64,000 nt of DNA, from NCBI GenBank assembly GCA_905182225.1, contig CAJJAJ010000009.1:96814-160813 (forward strand). The letters run 5' to 3'. Positions 10,544 through 19,423 of the stretch are shown in pieces. A model generated the notes under the pieces. The model made no database searches. It saw nothing but the letters and a program-made list of their open reading frames with translations, and was not told the DNA's origin. Source of the stretch: an uncultured Aquiluna sp. Lineage in GTDB: Bacteria; Actinomycetota; Actinomycetes; Actinomycetales; Microbacteriaceae. Every line of letters begins with the position of its first letter. Position 1 is the stretch's first letter. The position numbers and the translations under genes were made by a program.

Positions 10544-10615
10544 GCCCCCATAGCTCAGGGGATAGAGCACCGCCCTCCGGAGGCGGGAGCGCAGGTTCGA
10601 ATCCTGCTGGGGGCA
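10544..10615 (+). tRNA. tRNA-Arg (anticodon CCG)
   Basis: A complete cloverleaf can be folded by eye: acceptor GCCCCCA / TGGGGGC, D stem GCTC/GAGC, anticodon stem CCGCC/GGCGG around the loop CTCCGGA, and T stem GCAGG/CCTGC around TTCGAAT, plus discriminator A. The anticodon CCG reads CGG arginine codons. CCA is not encoded. The gene is divergent from argS, whose product charges it, and its 3' end touches the convergent rdgB stop. Confidence 0.95.
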
Positions 10616-11191
10616 CTATCTACTAGCCAGAAAACTTGCCATTTGATTCATGGCCATCGCCCTGTGGGACAGGCTAGACTTCACTTCAGGCTCAAGCTGT
10701 GCCGCCGTAACCTCAAAACCCTCAGGGGTAAAAACTGGGTCGTAACCGAACCCGCCATCACCAGAAGCATGCAGAGCTATCGACCCTGGCCAAACACCCG
10801 TAAAAAAAGTCTCGCCAGACTCCTCAACAAGCGCGATCGTGCAAATAAAAGACGCAGTTCGATGCTCGGATGAGATGTCTTTCAGTTGATCCAAAAGCAG
10901 CTGTCTGTTGACCTCGTCGTCTCGCCCACCGGCCCAGATTGCAGAAAATATGCCAGGGGCACCGCCCATCACCTCCACACAGATACCAGAATCGTCCGCG
11001 AAAGACGGTTGACCGGTGGCCTCAAATGCCGCCCGAGCCTTGATTGCGGCGTTTTCTAAAAAAGTAACTCCGTTTTCAACTGGCTCTGGTCCCTCGTGTG
11101 GCACAAGCTGTAGCTGAGGCAAGGACGCTCCGAGTATGAAATCCGCCTCGGCAAGCTTGTGCTTATTGCCGGTGGCGAATATCAATTCCAT
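10616..11191 (-). CDS. rdgB: dITP/XTP pyrophosphatase (RdgB/HAM1 family)
   Basis: Hydrolyses non-canonical purine nucleotides (dITP, XTP) to monophosphates and pyrophosphate, keeping them out of DNA and RNA. The 191-residue protein shows the HAM1 signature: N-terminal FATGNKHKLAEA, then FADDSGICVEVMGGAPG (about 65-81) with the catalytic acidic residues, and C-terminal SHRAMAM. The ATG shares a base with the rph stop. The order murI-rph-rdgB on one strand is a common actinobacterial operon. Its stop lies directly beside the tRNA-Arg 3' end. Confidence 0.95.
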   Translation of the reverse strand: MELIFATGNKHKLAEADFILGASLPQLQLVPHEGPEPVENGVTFLENAAIKARAAFEATGQPSFADDSGICVEVMGGAPGIFSAIWAGGRDDEVNRQLLLDQLKDISSEHRTASFICTIALVEESGETFFTGVWPGSIALHASGDGGFGYDPVFTPEGFEVTAAQLEPEVKSSLSHRAMAMNQMASFLASR

Positions 11192-11931
11192 CAGCGTGTT
11201 TCCAGAATCGAGCCAAGAGCTTCCATCTGCTTCATAGCTAGCTCACTGGTTGACTGAAGGGCCAGCGCCAAGAGCGCATCAAGCTCACTCTTATTAAAAG
11301 GTGCAGCCTCGGCCGTTCCTTGAACTTCAACGAACAGGCCCCTGCCAGTAACGACAACATTCATGTCCGTGTCGGCTCGGACATCTTCAACATACGCAAG
11401 ATCGGTCATCGGCTCTCCGCCGACGATTCCAACCGAAACTGCCGAAACAGTGTCCAATAACGGGGTCGCCGATTTTGCAATAAATCCATTTTGTTTTCCC
11501 CACTTGACCGCGTCAGCTAGAGCTATAAACGCCCCAGTAATTGCCGCTGTCCTGGTTCCACCATCGGCCTGCAACACGTCGCAATCCAAAACTATGGTGT
11601 TTTCACCGAGGCTCTTCACGTCTATTACAGCCCTTAGAGAGCGGCCGATGAGTCGAGAAATTTCATGGGTGCGACCACCGATTTTCCCCTTCACGCTCTC
11701 GCGATCCGATCTAGTGTGAGTGGCTCTTGGCAGCATCGAGTATTCGGCAGTTACCCAGCCTTCTCCGGAACCCTTTTTGAAGCGAGGAACGCCCTCGGTG
11801 AAAGACGCATTGCATAAGACTCTCGTGTTCCCAAAAGAGACAAGGCAGGAACCTTCGGCGTGCACGGTGAAGTTTCTTTCGAAACTAATCTGCCTGAGTT
11901 CCGTGTTGGTTCTATTGTCTTGCCTAGTCAT
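11191..11931 (-). CDS. rph: Ribonuclease PH
   Basis: Phosphate-dependent 3'-5' exonuclease that trims tRNA precursors after the CCA end. The 246-residue protein matches the family length and has the phosphate-binding stretch in [12 protein letters not shown], the core [19 protein letters not shown] and the C-terminal half with [17 protein letters not shown]. The ATG lies inside the end of murI with an 8-base overlap (ATGACTAG), so the two are probably co-translated. Confidence 0.96.
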   Translation of the reverse strand: MTRQDNRTNTELRQISFERNFTVHAEGSCLVSFGNTRVLCNASFTEGVPRFKKGSGEGWVTAEYSMLPRATHTRSDRESVKGKIGGRTHEISRLIGRSLRAVIDVKSLGENTIVLDCDVLQADGGTRTAAITGAFIALADAVKWGKQNGFIAKSATPLLDTVSAVSVGIVGGEPMTDLAYVEDVRADTDMNVVVTGRGLFVEVQGTAEAAPFNKSELDALLALALQSTSELAMKQMEALGSILETR

Positions 11932-12745
11932 TGATGATCTTTCCTTCTAAGTGCTGCACTTTGGTAACTTCGGGTCCTAAAAATCGTTGCGCCAACATTT
12001 CGAATGCTTGTTCATCACCGGTGGCAAAAAATTGATACTTAGCCTGGTTACCAGACGGCGCCAGCAAATCGTGCTCGGTCAAGACTCGAAAAACGTCCTT
12101 CGCTGTTTCGTCGGCCGATGAAACAAGATTCACGCTCTCTCCCATGACATAACCCAAAACTCCTCGCAGCAACGGATAGTGCGTGCAACCCAGAACTAAA
12201 GTGTCCACGCCCGCTTGAATCAGCGGCGCCAAATACTTAGTCGCAGCTTCTACAACCTCGGGGCCAGACGTAACTCCCCGCTCGACGAGATCGACAAAGC
12301 TCGGGCAAGCGACGCTGTTAATTTCAAAGTCAACCGCGGCGGCAAAGGCATCGTCGTAGGCCCGAGAAGAGATTGTTGCGCTGGTGCCGATTACGCCAAC
12401 TTTTTTATTTCCGCTCGTCGCGACCGCTGTCCGCACGGCGGGCTGAATCACCTCTACCACCGGAACTCCTAAGCCCTCTGTGTAGCGTTCTCTGGCGTCT
12501 CTCAGAACAGCAGCCGAAGCTGAATTGCAGGCTATGACCAGCACCTTTACGCCGGAGGCCACCAGGTCATCCATAACCTCGAGCGCCAATGAGCGAACTA
12601 GTGACAGCGGCTTCGGACCGTAGGGAGAGTTAAGAGTGTCCCCCACGTAATGAACCGATTCATTTGGAAGCTGATCAATAATCGCCCGGGCAACAGTGAG
12701 CCCACCGACTCCCGAGTCGAAAACTCCAATAGGTCTAGCATCCAC
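11924..12745 (-). CDS. murI: Glutamate racemase
   Basis: Cofactor-independent racemisation of L- to D-glutamate for the second residue of the peptidoglycan stem peptide. The 273-residue protein has [17 protein letters not shown] at the start, the first catalytic cysteine in IACNSASAA and the second in [11 protein letters not shown], in the expected spacing. First gene of murI-rph-rdgB, divergent from pncB over 56 bases. ddl and murA, other peptidoglycan precursor genes, lie elsewhere in this window. Confidence 0.96.
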   Translation of the reverse strand: MDARPIGVFDSGVGGLTVARAIIDQLPNESVHYVGDTLNSPYGPKPLSLVRSLALEVMDDLVASGVKVLVIACNSASAAVLRDARERYTEGLGVPVVEVIQPAVRTAVATSGNKKVGVIGTSATISSRAYDDAFAAAVDFEINSVACPSFVDLVERGVTSGPEVVEAATKYLAPLIQAGVDTLVLGCTHYPLLRGVLGYVMGESVNLVSSADETAKDVFRVLTEHDLLAPSGNQAKYQFFATGDEQAFEMLAQRFLGPEVTKVQHLEGKIIND

Positions 12746-12801
12746 CTAACAAGTCTAGGCCCGAGGTGCAATAGCGGTTGTGGCTTGGGTAGGCTGGTGT
12801 C

Positions 12802-14073
12802 GTGACAACAGCCCTGCTAACGGACCGCTACGAACTCACCATGGTTCAAGCTGCGCTGCGCTCGGGCAAAGCAGAACGCCAAACAGTTTTCGAAGTTTTC
12901 ACTAGGTCACTACCAGCCGGCCGAAGGTTTGGTGTCCTCGCTGGCAACGGCCGCCTGCTGGCAGCAGTCCAAAAATTTAGGTTTGAAAAAGAAGAGATCG
13001 CGTTTCTTCTCAAAAACGAAATAGTCGACGAGTCAACTGCTGTCTGGCTTGAGAACTTTCGCTTCAAAGGCAACATTTATGGCTACCAAGAGGGTGAGCT
13101 TTTCTTCGCTAACTCGCCGGTCCTTAGGGTAGAAGGCAGCTTTGCGGAAGCAGTAATTCTAGAAACGGTAATACTCTCGATTTTGAACTACGACAGCGCT
13201 GTGGCAAGTGCGGCAGCCCGGATGCGCTACGCGGCTGGGAATCGCTACTTGGCCGAAATGGGCGCCCGGCGAGCAAACGAGCACGCCGCAGTCGCCGCCG
13301 CGAGAGCTGCATACATCGTCGGCTTTGACGCCACAAGCAACTTGGAAGCCGGAAGAAGCTGGGGAATACCAACGATGGGAACCAGCGCCCACTCATTTAC
13401 CTTGTTGCACGACAGCGAAGCCGAGGCCTTTCGGTCTCAAATCGAGTCAATGGGTAACGAAACCACGCTGCTTGTCGACACCTACGACATCGAGCCGGCA
13501 GTGAAAGAAGCCGTCAGGCTCACTAACGGCAAAATAGCCGCCGTGAGGATCGACTCCGGCGATCTATCCATGGCAGCCGGCAAGGTGCGTCAGCTACTCG
13601 ACTCCTTAGGGGCAACCGAAACAAAAATAGTTGTCACCAGCGACTTGGACGAATACACAATCGCCGCGCTGGCCGCAGCGCCGGTTGACAGATACGGCGT
13701 AGGCACATCCTTGGTTACTGGATCTGGACACCCGACGGTTGGGTTCGTCTACAAGCTGGTGGCTCACTCTGACGGTGACGGCTGGGTCGACGTTGCGAAG
13801 ACGTCAACATCAAAGGCCAACAGGGGCGGCAAAAAATTTGCCAGCAGGAAAATTCAGGACAACATAGCCATTGCAGAGCTTGTTGGCGGAGAATCGCAAG
13901 GCAGGCTTCTTCAGGTCCAGCTGGTTGCGGAAGGAGAGTGTTTCACTGACGCCATGGGGCCCGAGGGTGTTTTTGCAGCGCGAAATCACCACGCAATGGC
14001 GATTTCTGAACTAAATGCATCTGGATTCAGGCTGTCAAATGGTGATCCTGCGATTCCCACTCATTTTGTTTAG
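12802..14073 (+). CDS. pncB: Nicotinate phosphoribosyltransferase
   Basis: Joins nicotinate with phosphoribosyl pyrophosphate for NAD salvage. The 423-residue protein begins TALLTDRYELTMVQAALRSG, carries TMGTSAHSFTLL (about 193-204) and the PRPP/phosphate region AVRIDSGDL, then VVTSDLDEYTI and GVGTSLVTGSGHP, as in bacterial PncB. The start is GTG. Its 3' end overlaps the convergent DUF3039 gene by 4 bases. The stand-alone order next to murI is common in actinobacteria. Confidence 0.93.
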   Translation: MTTALLTDRYELTMVQAALRSGKAERQTVFEVFTRSLPAGRRFGVLAGNGRLLAAVQKFRFEKEEIAFLLKNEIVDESTAVWLENFRFKGNIYGYQEGELFFANSPVLRVEGSFAEAVILETVILSILNYDSAVASAAARMRYAAGNRYLAEMGARRANEHAAVAAARAAYIVGFDATSNLEAGRSWGIPTMGTSAHSFTLLHDSEAEAFRSQIESMGNETTLLVDTYDIEPAVKEAVRLTNGKIAAVRIDSGDLSMAAGKVRQLLDSLGATETKIVVTSDLDEYTIAALAAAPVDRYGVGTSLVTGSGHPTVGFVYKLVAHSDGDGWVDVAKTSTSKANRGGKKFASRKIQDNIAIAELVGGESQGRLLQVQLVAEGECFTDAMGPEGVFAARNHHAMAISELNASGFRLSNGDPAIPTHFV

Positions 14074-14306
14074 TCGCCCTTGAAGGTTTCGTAAATCTTT
14101 TTACAATCCGGGCACACTGGAAACTTACCTGGGTCTCGACTTGGGACCCATGCCTTGCCACAAAGTGCAATGACTGGTTCTCCCAATACGGCCGATTCAA
14201 CGATTTTATTCTTCTTGACGTAGTGCGAGTAACGCTCATGGTCGCCTTGATCGACTTGCTCAACACGCTCTTTATCGAGAGTGGTTCCAGAATCCAGATC
14301 GCTCAT
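14070..14306 (-). CDS. DUF3039 family protein
   Basis: A 78-residue protein of the actinobacterial DUF3039 family, of unknown function. It begins with an acidic segment, then DQGDHERYSHYVKKNKI, a core with CGKAWVPSRDPGKFPVC and a final CPDCKKIYE. The cysteines (CGK, CPDC) look like a small zinc-binding knuckle, by inference. It overlaps the pncB 3' end by 4 bases and lies just downstream of the HtrA-like protease gene (6-base gap), with which it may share a transcript. Confidence 0.85.
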   Translation of the reverse strand: MSDLDSGTTLDKERVEQVDQGDHERYSHYVKKNKIVESAVLGEPVIALCGKAWVPSRDPGKFPVCPDCKKIYETFKGD

Positions 14307-14312
14307 AGGAAT

Positions 14313-15506
14313 TTATTGTAGGTCAGCTGCGCTGCCAAGTGTCACCTTGAAAACTAACTTCCGGCCATCCCGAATCAGCTCGAGTTCAACTTCGGCCCCG
14401 GCAGGTTCCGCTCTTACCAAGGCAGTAAGGTCACTCGCACCCTCAACGCGTTGCCCTGCAAAAACGATCACGATGTCCCCCTGCATAATGCCGGCGGCCT
14501 TCGCTGCACCATCTTCGCTAACTCCTTCGACATAGGCGCCATTCGAGAATCCACCGGTTGCCTCTCGGCTATCCCGGACCAGGGCACCCAGCAGGCCGTG
14601 GGTCGCGACGCCAGTTTCGATAATTTCGTTCGCGATTCTCTCGGAAGTATTCGACGGAATAGAGAATCCGACACCGATGCTTCCTGAAGTTCCGGATCCG
14701 GCAGTGGCAATCGCAACATTAATGCCTATCAACTCTCCGCTGTTGTTGACAAGTGCGCCACCTGAATTGCCAGGGTTGATGGCCGCATCGGTTTGAATAA
14801 CCTGAAGCGATATTGGAGTTCCGCCACTTCCGGTATAGAACTGGAGGCCGGGGTCATCACTGACTTCGGAGCTCGCCACTTGAATTGTCCGGTTGAGAGC
14901 CGAAATAATGCCCTGAGTCACCGTGGAGGAGAGCCCAAGTGGCGCGCCGATTGCCACTACGCTCTGCCCAACATTTAGCGTATTCGAATCAGCAAAGATG
15001 ATTGGCTTTAGGCCGGCGGCTTCTATTTTCAAAACCGCCAAGTCGTAGACAGAATCAAAACCAACTAATTCGGCAGCGAGCACTTGTCCATCCCAGAGCA
15101 TGACCGAGATGGCGGCAGTTTCGGTGAGGCCACCAAGAGTTGCGACGTGCGCATTGGTCAATATGTAACCATCCTCACTGAGCACGACTCCAGAACCAGA
15201 ACCACCACTCGAAGCTGAGTTGACGGCAAGAGTAACAACCGAAGGGGAGGCGGCGGCGGCGGCACCGGTGACCCAATTCACCTCGGTCGCGTTATTCACA
15301 ACGATTGGAGCCGGCTGACTCAAGTTTGCAACCGAGAGCGTTAGTCCGCTCGAGCCAATAATGCCTCCGACAAGGGCCGCGCCCAGAGCTAGGGCCGCGA
15401 CAGGAAGTAGATTACGTCTTTTTTTCTTGACCGGAGCCTGCACGGGCGCAAGGTATGGCTGACTGAAGCTAAATTGATTTTCTCCAGAGCGATTCCATTG
15501 AGACAT
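14313..15506 (-). CDS. HtrA/DegP-like membrane-anchored serine protease with PDZ domain
   Basis: Extracytoplasmic trypsin-like protease, likely in envelope quality control. From the ATG at 15506 (397 residues) it has a basic cytoplasmic tail (KKKRR), one transmembrane helix at about 31-60, then a protease domain. Catalytic His is in LTNAHVATLGG, Asp in YDLAVLKIE and Ser in NPGNSGGALVNN. A PDZ domain fills the last 90 residues. The reading frame is open 24 codons further upstream to a TTG at 15578, but the ATG is preceded by GAAAGG and matches homologues, so I prefer it. Orthologues often lie near tatB; here tatB is 26 kb away. Confidence 0.92.
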   Translation of the reverse strand: MSQWNRSGENQFSFSQPYLAPVQAPVKKKRRNLLPVAALALGAALVGGIIGSSGLTLSVANLSQPAPIVVNNATEVNWVTGAAAAASPSVVTLAVNSASSGGSGSGVVLSEDGYILTNAHVATLGGLTETAAISVMLWDGQVLAAELVGFDSVYDLAVLKIEAAGLKPIIFADSNTLNVGQSVVAIGAPLGLSSTVTQGIISALNRTIQVASSEVSDDPGLQFYTGSGGTPISLQVIQTDAAINPGNSGGALVNNSGELIGINVAIATAGSGTSGSIGVGFSIPSNTSERIANEIIETGVATHGLLGALVRDSREATGGFSNGAYVEGVSEDGAAKAAGIMQGDIVIVFAGQRVEGASDLTALVRAEPAGAEVELELIRDGRKLVFKVTLGSAADLQ

Positions 15507-15584
15507 GTAATTAAGCCTTTCGTTGTCTAACTGATTATGGTCAACAACGCTGAGGATTGCATGAGTCCCGGCTGACAAATTTCT

Positions 15585-16289
15585 TTATAAGATCAAAAGA
15601 GTTCTCCTCGGCGGCTCCGTGACTTCAATTTCCAACTGATTTGACGAAAGCGTCACGGTCGCGGCATTTAGGACCCAGCCCCTACCCAACATTTGATAAT
15701 CAACCCGATATGCAACTCTTGCCACTGTAAAAAATGAGCCGACGGTCTGAAAGGACTTTGAAACAGATCTTCCAGACGCAGTTGTTGAGTCGGAGAATTG
15801 CCAAGTCATCGAGCCTGCAGTGAAGCGAATTTGGGCGGTTTGCCCCAGAAGCAGGCCGGTAGTTGTCCGATTATTTACCTGAACACTGAATTGACCAAAT
15901 TCAAAAATTTCCAGCTTCTCACCTGGCGTCCACGATGCAAAGGGGCGATTAGAAAAACTTGTTAGAGACTCCCGAAGTTCACTCGAGCTTTGAACGACAC
16001 TGGCTTTCGCTGCCACTTGAGGCTCTGGCAGCGCGTCACCGATGCAGCTTCTTGCACCCACCGGGACCCAAGCGGTAATAATCCCTTCGGTTGGAGAGTC
16101 AATCGAGTTATTTAGGTAATAGGAACACAGCCGCATGGGCTTAGCCTTCGGCGCACTGCCGATAGTGCTCGAACTTGTTTGAGAATAACTCTGCTCAACT
16201 TTCTCCGCGCAAATAGTAAAGCTATCGGCTGTGCTGCTGTGTGAATGGCAACTACTGGTTGCCAGCAAGGCAGCGAGCTCCATCAACAT
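15585..16289 (-). CDS. Putative surface/secreted protein with PKD-like domain
   Basis: A 234-residue protein of unknown function. The C-terminal half (about 115-225: LLGQTAQIRF, MTWQFSDSTTASG, VARVAYRVDYQMLGRGW) resembles, from memory, the immunoglobulin-like PKD segments of secreted Microbacteriaceae proteins, where the pattern runs QPVSVRF...WxYGDG...YRVxGxxW. The N-terminus MLMELAALLATSSC is hydrophobic and short, with no positive charge and no good lipobox, and a TAA lies directly before the ATG, so it cannot be extended. Two cysteines (about 75 and 101) could form a disulfide. It lies 78 bases upstream of the HtrA-like gene on the same strand. Export is inferred. Confidence 0.6.
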   Translation of the reverse strand: MLMELAALLATSSCHSHSSTADSFTICAEKVEQSYSQTSSSTIGSAPKAKPMRLCSYYLNNSIDSPTEGIITAWVPVGARSCIGDALPEPQVAAKASVVQSSSELRESLTSFSNRPFASWTPGEKLEIFEFGQFSVQVNNRTTTGLLLGQTAQIRFTAGSMTWQFSDSTTASGRSVSKSFQTVGSFFTVARVAYRVDYQMLGRGWVLNAATVTLSSNQLEIEVTEPPRRTLLIL

Positions 16290-16387
16290 TTAGCGGGACA
16301 ATCTTGAGATTCTTAGGGCAATATCCATGCGTAAAAAATAGAGCAAAACATAGCTGACACATTCGCATTATCCACAGCAAAGAAAAA

Positions 16388-16414
16388 CCCCCTGAACCTT
16401 ATAAGTTCAGGGGG
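16388..16414. terminator. Bidirectional intrinsic terminator after initiator tRNA-Met
   Basis: A 10-bp perfect stem CCCCCTGAAC / GTTCAGGGGG around a 7-base loop. TTTT follows on the plus strand and TTTTT on the minus strand. It lies 10 bases beyond the 3' end of the tRNA-fMet gene, so it most probably ends the UPF0182-tRNA transcript on the minus strand. Confidence 0.92.
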
Positions 16415-16424
16415 TTTTCGCTAG

Positions 16425-16498
16425 TTGCGGGGGCAGGATTTGAACCTACGACCTCCGGGTTATGAGCCCGGCGAGCTACCGAACTGCTCCACCCCGCG
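16425..16498 (-). tRNA. Initiator tRNA-fMet (anticodon CAT)
   Basis: The folded cloverleaf has acceptor CGCGGGG / CCCCGCA with the C1-A72 mismatch of bacterial initiators. The anticodon stem CCGGG/CCCGG has three consecutive G-C pairs next to the loop CTCATAA, and the T arm is GTAGG-TTCAAAT-CCTGC. These traits mark it as the initiator, not elongator Met or Ile2. It is 32 bases downstream of the UPF0182 gene and directly before a strong terminator. Confidence 0.95.
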
Positions 16499-16530
16499 GC
16501 GAAGTCCCAACACTAGCAGGTTTTATATGG

Positions 16531-19413
16531 TTAATCTAATGCTGCCAAAGCGTCCTCAATAGCCCTGGTCAATCGATCATCTGCCCTTGCAAAGGCCGCC
16601 AAGTCTCCAGCCATCAAGGCTGCCTGCTTGTCTACCAAAGCTCTGCTCGCAGCAGTCAAGGCTTCGTCCAAAGCGGTGTTGCCAGAATCGGTCGGAGCAG
16701 AATCTGTCACGGCCTCTTCGCCAGTACCGTCGGTCACAGGGGTATCTTTCGCAGCAGCGTCAAATCCGGAGTTACCCCCGAATAGGGCGTCAAGAGCCTG
16801 ATCGAGACTGTCCTCGAAGGCTATCTGATCGCCAAAGGCAACCAGCACTTTTTCGAGCAACGGGTAACTGGTCTCACCAGTTGACTCGATGTATACCGGC
16901 TGAACATATAGCAGTCCGCCAGCAACAGGAAGTGTCAGCAAGTTTCCGCTTATAACATTGGTCGATCCCTGTCGAAGAATGTTCAACAGTGAAGATACTT
17001 CGCTGTCAGCATTGAAGTTGTTCTGCACCTGACCTGGTCCAGGAACTACGGTCTCCCTTGGCAGGCTGAGCAATGTCAACTTGCCGTAATTATCGCTAAC
17101 CTTACCGGCTTCACTGCCCGCATCCGCATTCGCAATCAAGTACCCGGTCAGCACATTTCTTGTGCTCTCACCTGTGGACTGAGGAATGAAGGTTGAGTAG
17201 AGAGAAAACGAGCTGTCAGATTCACCGGGGGTTTGCATCGTCAAGTAGTAAGGGGGCTGGAGTGATCCAAGCCCGGTACCTTCTACCGGGTCATTTGGAG
17301 TCATCCAGGCGTCCTGCTGAGAATAAAAGGCTCCGGCTTCGGTTACGTGGTAGCTACCGAGCACCGAACGCTGAGTCTTGAACAGATCAGACGGGTACCT
17401 AACATGAGCCATTAGATCGCCCGACATTGCTGACTTTGGCTGCACAGTGTCCGGGTATAGGTTCATCCAGGCCTTTAGCAAGGGGTCCTGCTCATCCCAC
17501 TGGTAAATGTCTACCGAACCGTCATAGGCGTCCACGGTGGCCTTCACGGAGTTTCTAATGTAGTTGACCTCAGAAGTGTCTCTGTTGAAGGTCTCAGAAG
17601 AGGAATCCAGAATCGAAAGATTGAACGACTCGAGGTTTGAATATGGATACTGAGTTGTGGTTGTGTAGCCATCAACAATCCACTTGATTCTTCCGTCAAC
17701 AACCGCTGGATAAATTTCCGTATCCACGGTCAAATAAGGCGCAACTTCGGCAATTCGCTCCGCAGGGGAACGGTTGTAGAGAATTTGCGACTCAGCGTTG
17801 ATTGCATCGGAGAGCAAGATCTGCTCGCTTTGGAACTTCAATGAGTACGCGATTCTGGTGAAGATGTTTCCCACAAGCGGCCCACCACTGCCCGTGAAGG
17901 TCGTGTAGGTTTCATTGCTCTCACCCTCGCCGGCTGGGAAATCAAACTCCAGAGGGTCGGCTCCAGCGGGAGCTCCAACGATTGAGTAGTTAGGTGAATT
18001 CGCACCAAAGTAAATCCTGGGCTCGAAATCGCCAAGGTCTCCAACGGTTGGAATTCCGGACTGGAAAAATAGGGGCTTGCCGTCGCTGTCGACCTTGTTT
18101 CCATAGGCTGCGACTAGACCGAACCCATGGGTGTAGACGACCGACGAGTTGTACCAAGACTGTGACTCGCCAAGACCGGCTTGGTTCAACTCTCGAACCG
18201 CAATGATGGTGTCCCGAGTCTCGCCATCGACTGCGTAGCGATCAACGTGCAGGCGGTTGGGGAAGCTGTAGTACTGACGGTACTGCTCAAGCTGACGGAA
18301 AGCGTCGCCGACCAAGGCCGGGTCCATAATTCTTATGGATGAGGTTGTCCTGGCGTCGTTTCTGAGAGCACCAGGTTCTGGGATAACGTTGGCCGCGTAG
18401 TCGACAACTTCAACCTTGTCCAATTCGTAGGCGACTCTGGTGGCATCGATGTTCTTTTGTAAGTAAGGACCCTCGAGGGTTCTCTCATTGGGCACCACCT
18501 GGAAGGTTTGAACAATCCAAGGGTAGAGTCCACCGAGAACAAGTGAGCTTGCAACCATCAATGCTGTCGCGATGATCGAGATTCTCCACTGTCCCAGCAC
18601 GGCAGTTACGAGAAATGCCACCGCGACCGCAAGTGAAATAAGAGCCAAGATCTGCAAGCCAGGAATGACAGCATTGTCATCAGTGTAGGTAACTCCCGTA
18701 AAGAGTTCGCCGGAACTGGTTGCGGTTCCATACTGGTCAAGCCAAAGGCTTAGGCCTTGAAGAATAAAGTAAGTCGCAACCAGAATTGAAAGCTGAATAC
18801 GGGCCGGCTTCGAAACATTAACTTCGCGACCCGAGAAACGAATACCACCGTAAATCAAGTGAACACCGGCATTAATTAGCGCAGCAAGGAAAATACCGCC
18901 GGAAACGTAGCTGACGGCGAAGCCATAAAACGGAAGATCAAAAACAAAGAAACCAATATCCAACCCGAACTGTGGGTCGGTCACACCGAAAAGGCCGCCG
19001 TTTAGCCACAGGGCCGCGGTTTGCCATTCGCGAGCAGCGATTAGGCCGCCAAAAACTCCAAGAAGAGCTGGCAGGCCAAGCATGATTACTCGCCTTAGAC
19101 CATCAAGCAACTGCTGATAGGCCTGGAACGGTGACTCATCCGGCATCTTTAGATAAACCGGGCGAGTCCGCCACGCGAACATTAGGCCAGTCGCAACCAG
19201 GAGGGTCATGATGACAAATCCAATTAGGAACGCCACTATTTGACCAACTATTTGCGTAAAGAAGACCACTTCGAAGTCAAGTTGCCTAAACCAGAGCCAG
19301 TCGGTATAGATCCCTGCAGCGCTCACCAGCGCAAAAACTATTACAGCCAAGATTCCAAAGGCGATGGACAGCGGCGAAACTCGTCGCTGCGGTTTTGCTT
19401 GTGCTTCAGACAA
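16531..19413 (-). CDS. UPF0182 family integral membrane protein
   Basis: A 960-residue protein of UPF0182, an actinobacterial and cyanobacterial family of unknown function. The N-terminal third holds about seven hydrophobic helices (residues 15-40, 55-80, 105-130, 160-185, 205-230, 250-275, 280-300). A large extracytoplasmic domain follows, with aromatic-rich stretches such as QYRQYYSFPNRLHVDRY and PYLTVDTEIYPAVVDGRIKW. The last 80 residues are acidic, alanine-rich and coiled-coil-like. It starts 10 bases after the Lon-like PDZ protease stop, a pairing conserved in actinobacteria, and is followed by tRNA-fMet. Confidence 0.92.
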   Translation of the reverse strand: MSEAQAKPQRRVSPLSIAFGILAVIVFALVSAAGIYTDWLWFRQLDFEVVFFTQIVGQIVAFLIGFVIMTLLVATGLMFAWRTRPVYLKMPDESPFQAYQQLLDGLRRVIMLGLPALLGVFGGLIAAREWQTAALWLNGGLFGVTDPQFGLDIGFFVFDLPFYGFAVSYVSGGIFLAALINAGVHLIYGGIRFSGREVNVSKPARIQLSILVATYFILQGLSLWLDQYGTATSSGELFTGVTYTDDNAVIPGLQILALISLAVAVAFLVTAVLGQWRISIIATALMVASSLVLGGLYPWIVQTFQVVPNERTLEGPYLQKNIDATRVAYELDKVEVVDYAANVIPEPGALRNDARTTSSIRIMDPALVGDAFRQLEQYRQYYSFPNRLHVDRYAVDGETRDTIIAVRELNQAGLGESQSWYNSSVVYTHGFGLVAAYGNKVDSDGKPLFFQSGIPTVGDLGDFEPRIYFGANSPNYSIVGAPAGADPLEFDFPAGEGESNETYTTFTGSGGPLVGNIFTRIAYSLKFQSEQILLSDAINAESQILYNRSPAERIAEVAPYLTVDTEIYPAVVDGRIKWIVDGYTTTTQYPYSNLESFNLSILDSSSETFNRDTSEVNYIRNSVKATVDAYDGSVDIYQWDEQDPLLKAWMNLYPDTVQPKSAMSGDLMAHVRYPSDLFKTQRSVLGSYHVTEAGAFYSQQDAWMTPNDPVEGTGLGSLQPPYYLTMQTPGESDSSFSLYSTFIPQSTGESTRNVLTGYLIANADAGSEAGKVSDNYGKLTLLSLPRETVVPGPGQVQNNFNADSEVSSLLNILRQGSTNVISGNLLTLPVAGGLLYVQPVYIESTGETSYPLLEKVLVAFGDQIAFEDSLDQALDALFGGNSGFDAAAKDTPVTDGTGEEAVTDSAPTDSGNTALDEALTAASRALVDKQAALMAGDLAAFARADDRLTRAIEDALAALD

Positions 19414-19423
19414 TATCTATCTC

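Noticed and set aside
15507..15578. TTG-initiated extension of the HtrA-like protease
   Set aside because: The ATG at 15506 has GAAAGG upstream and begins at the cytoplasmic tail expected for the family.
16388..16414. Candidate repeat element or CRISPR-like unit
   Set aside because: A single hairpin with T runs on both sides and no second copy nearby; explained as a terminator.
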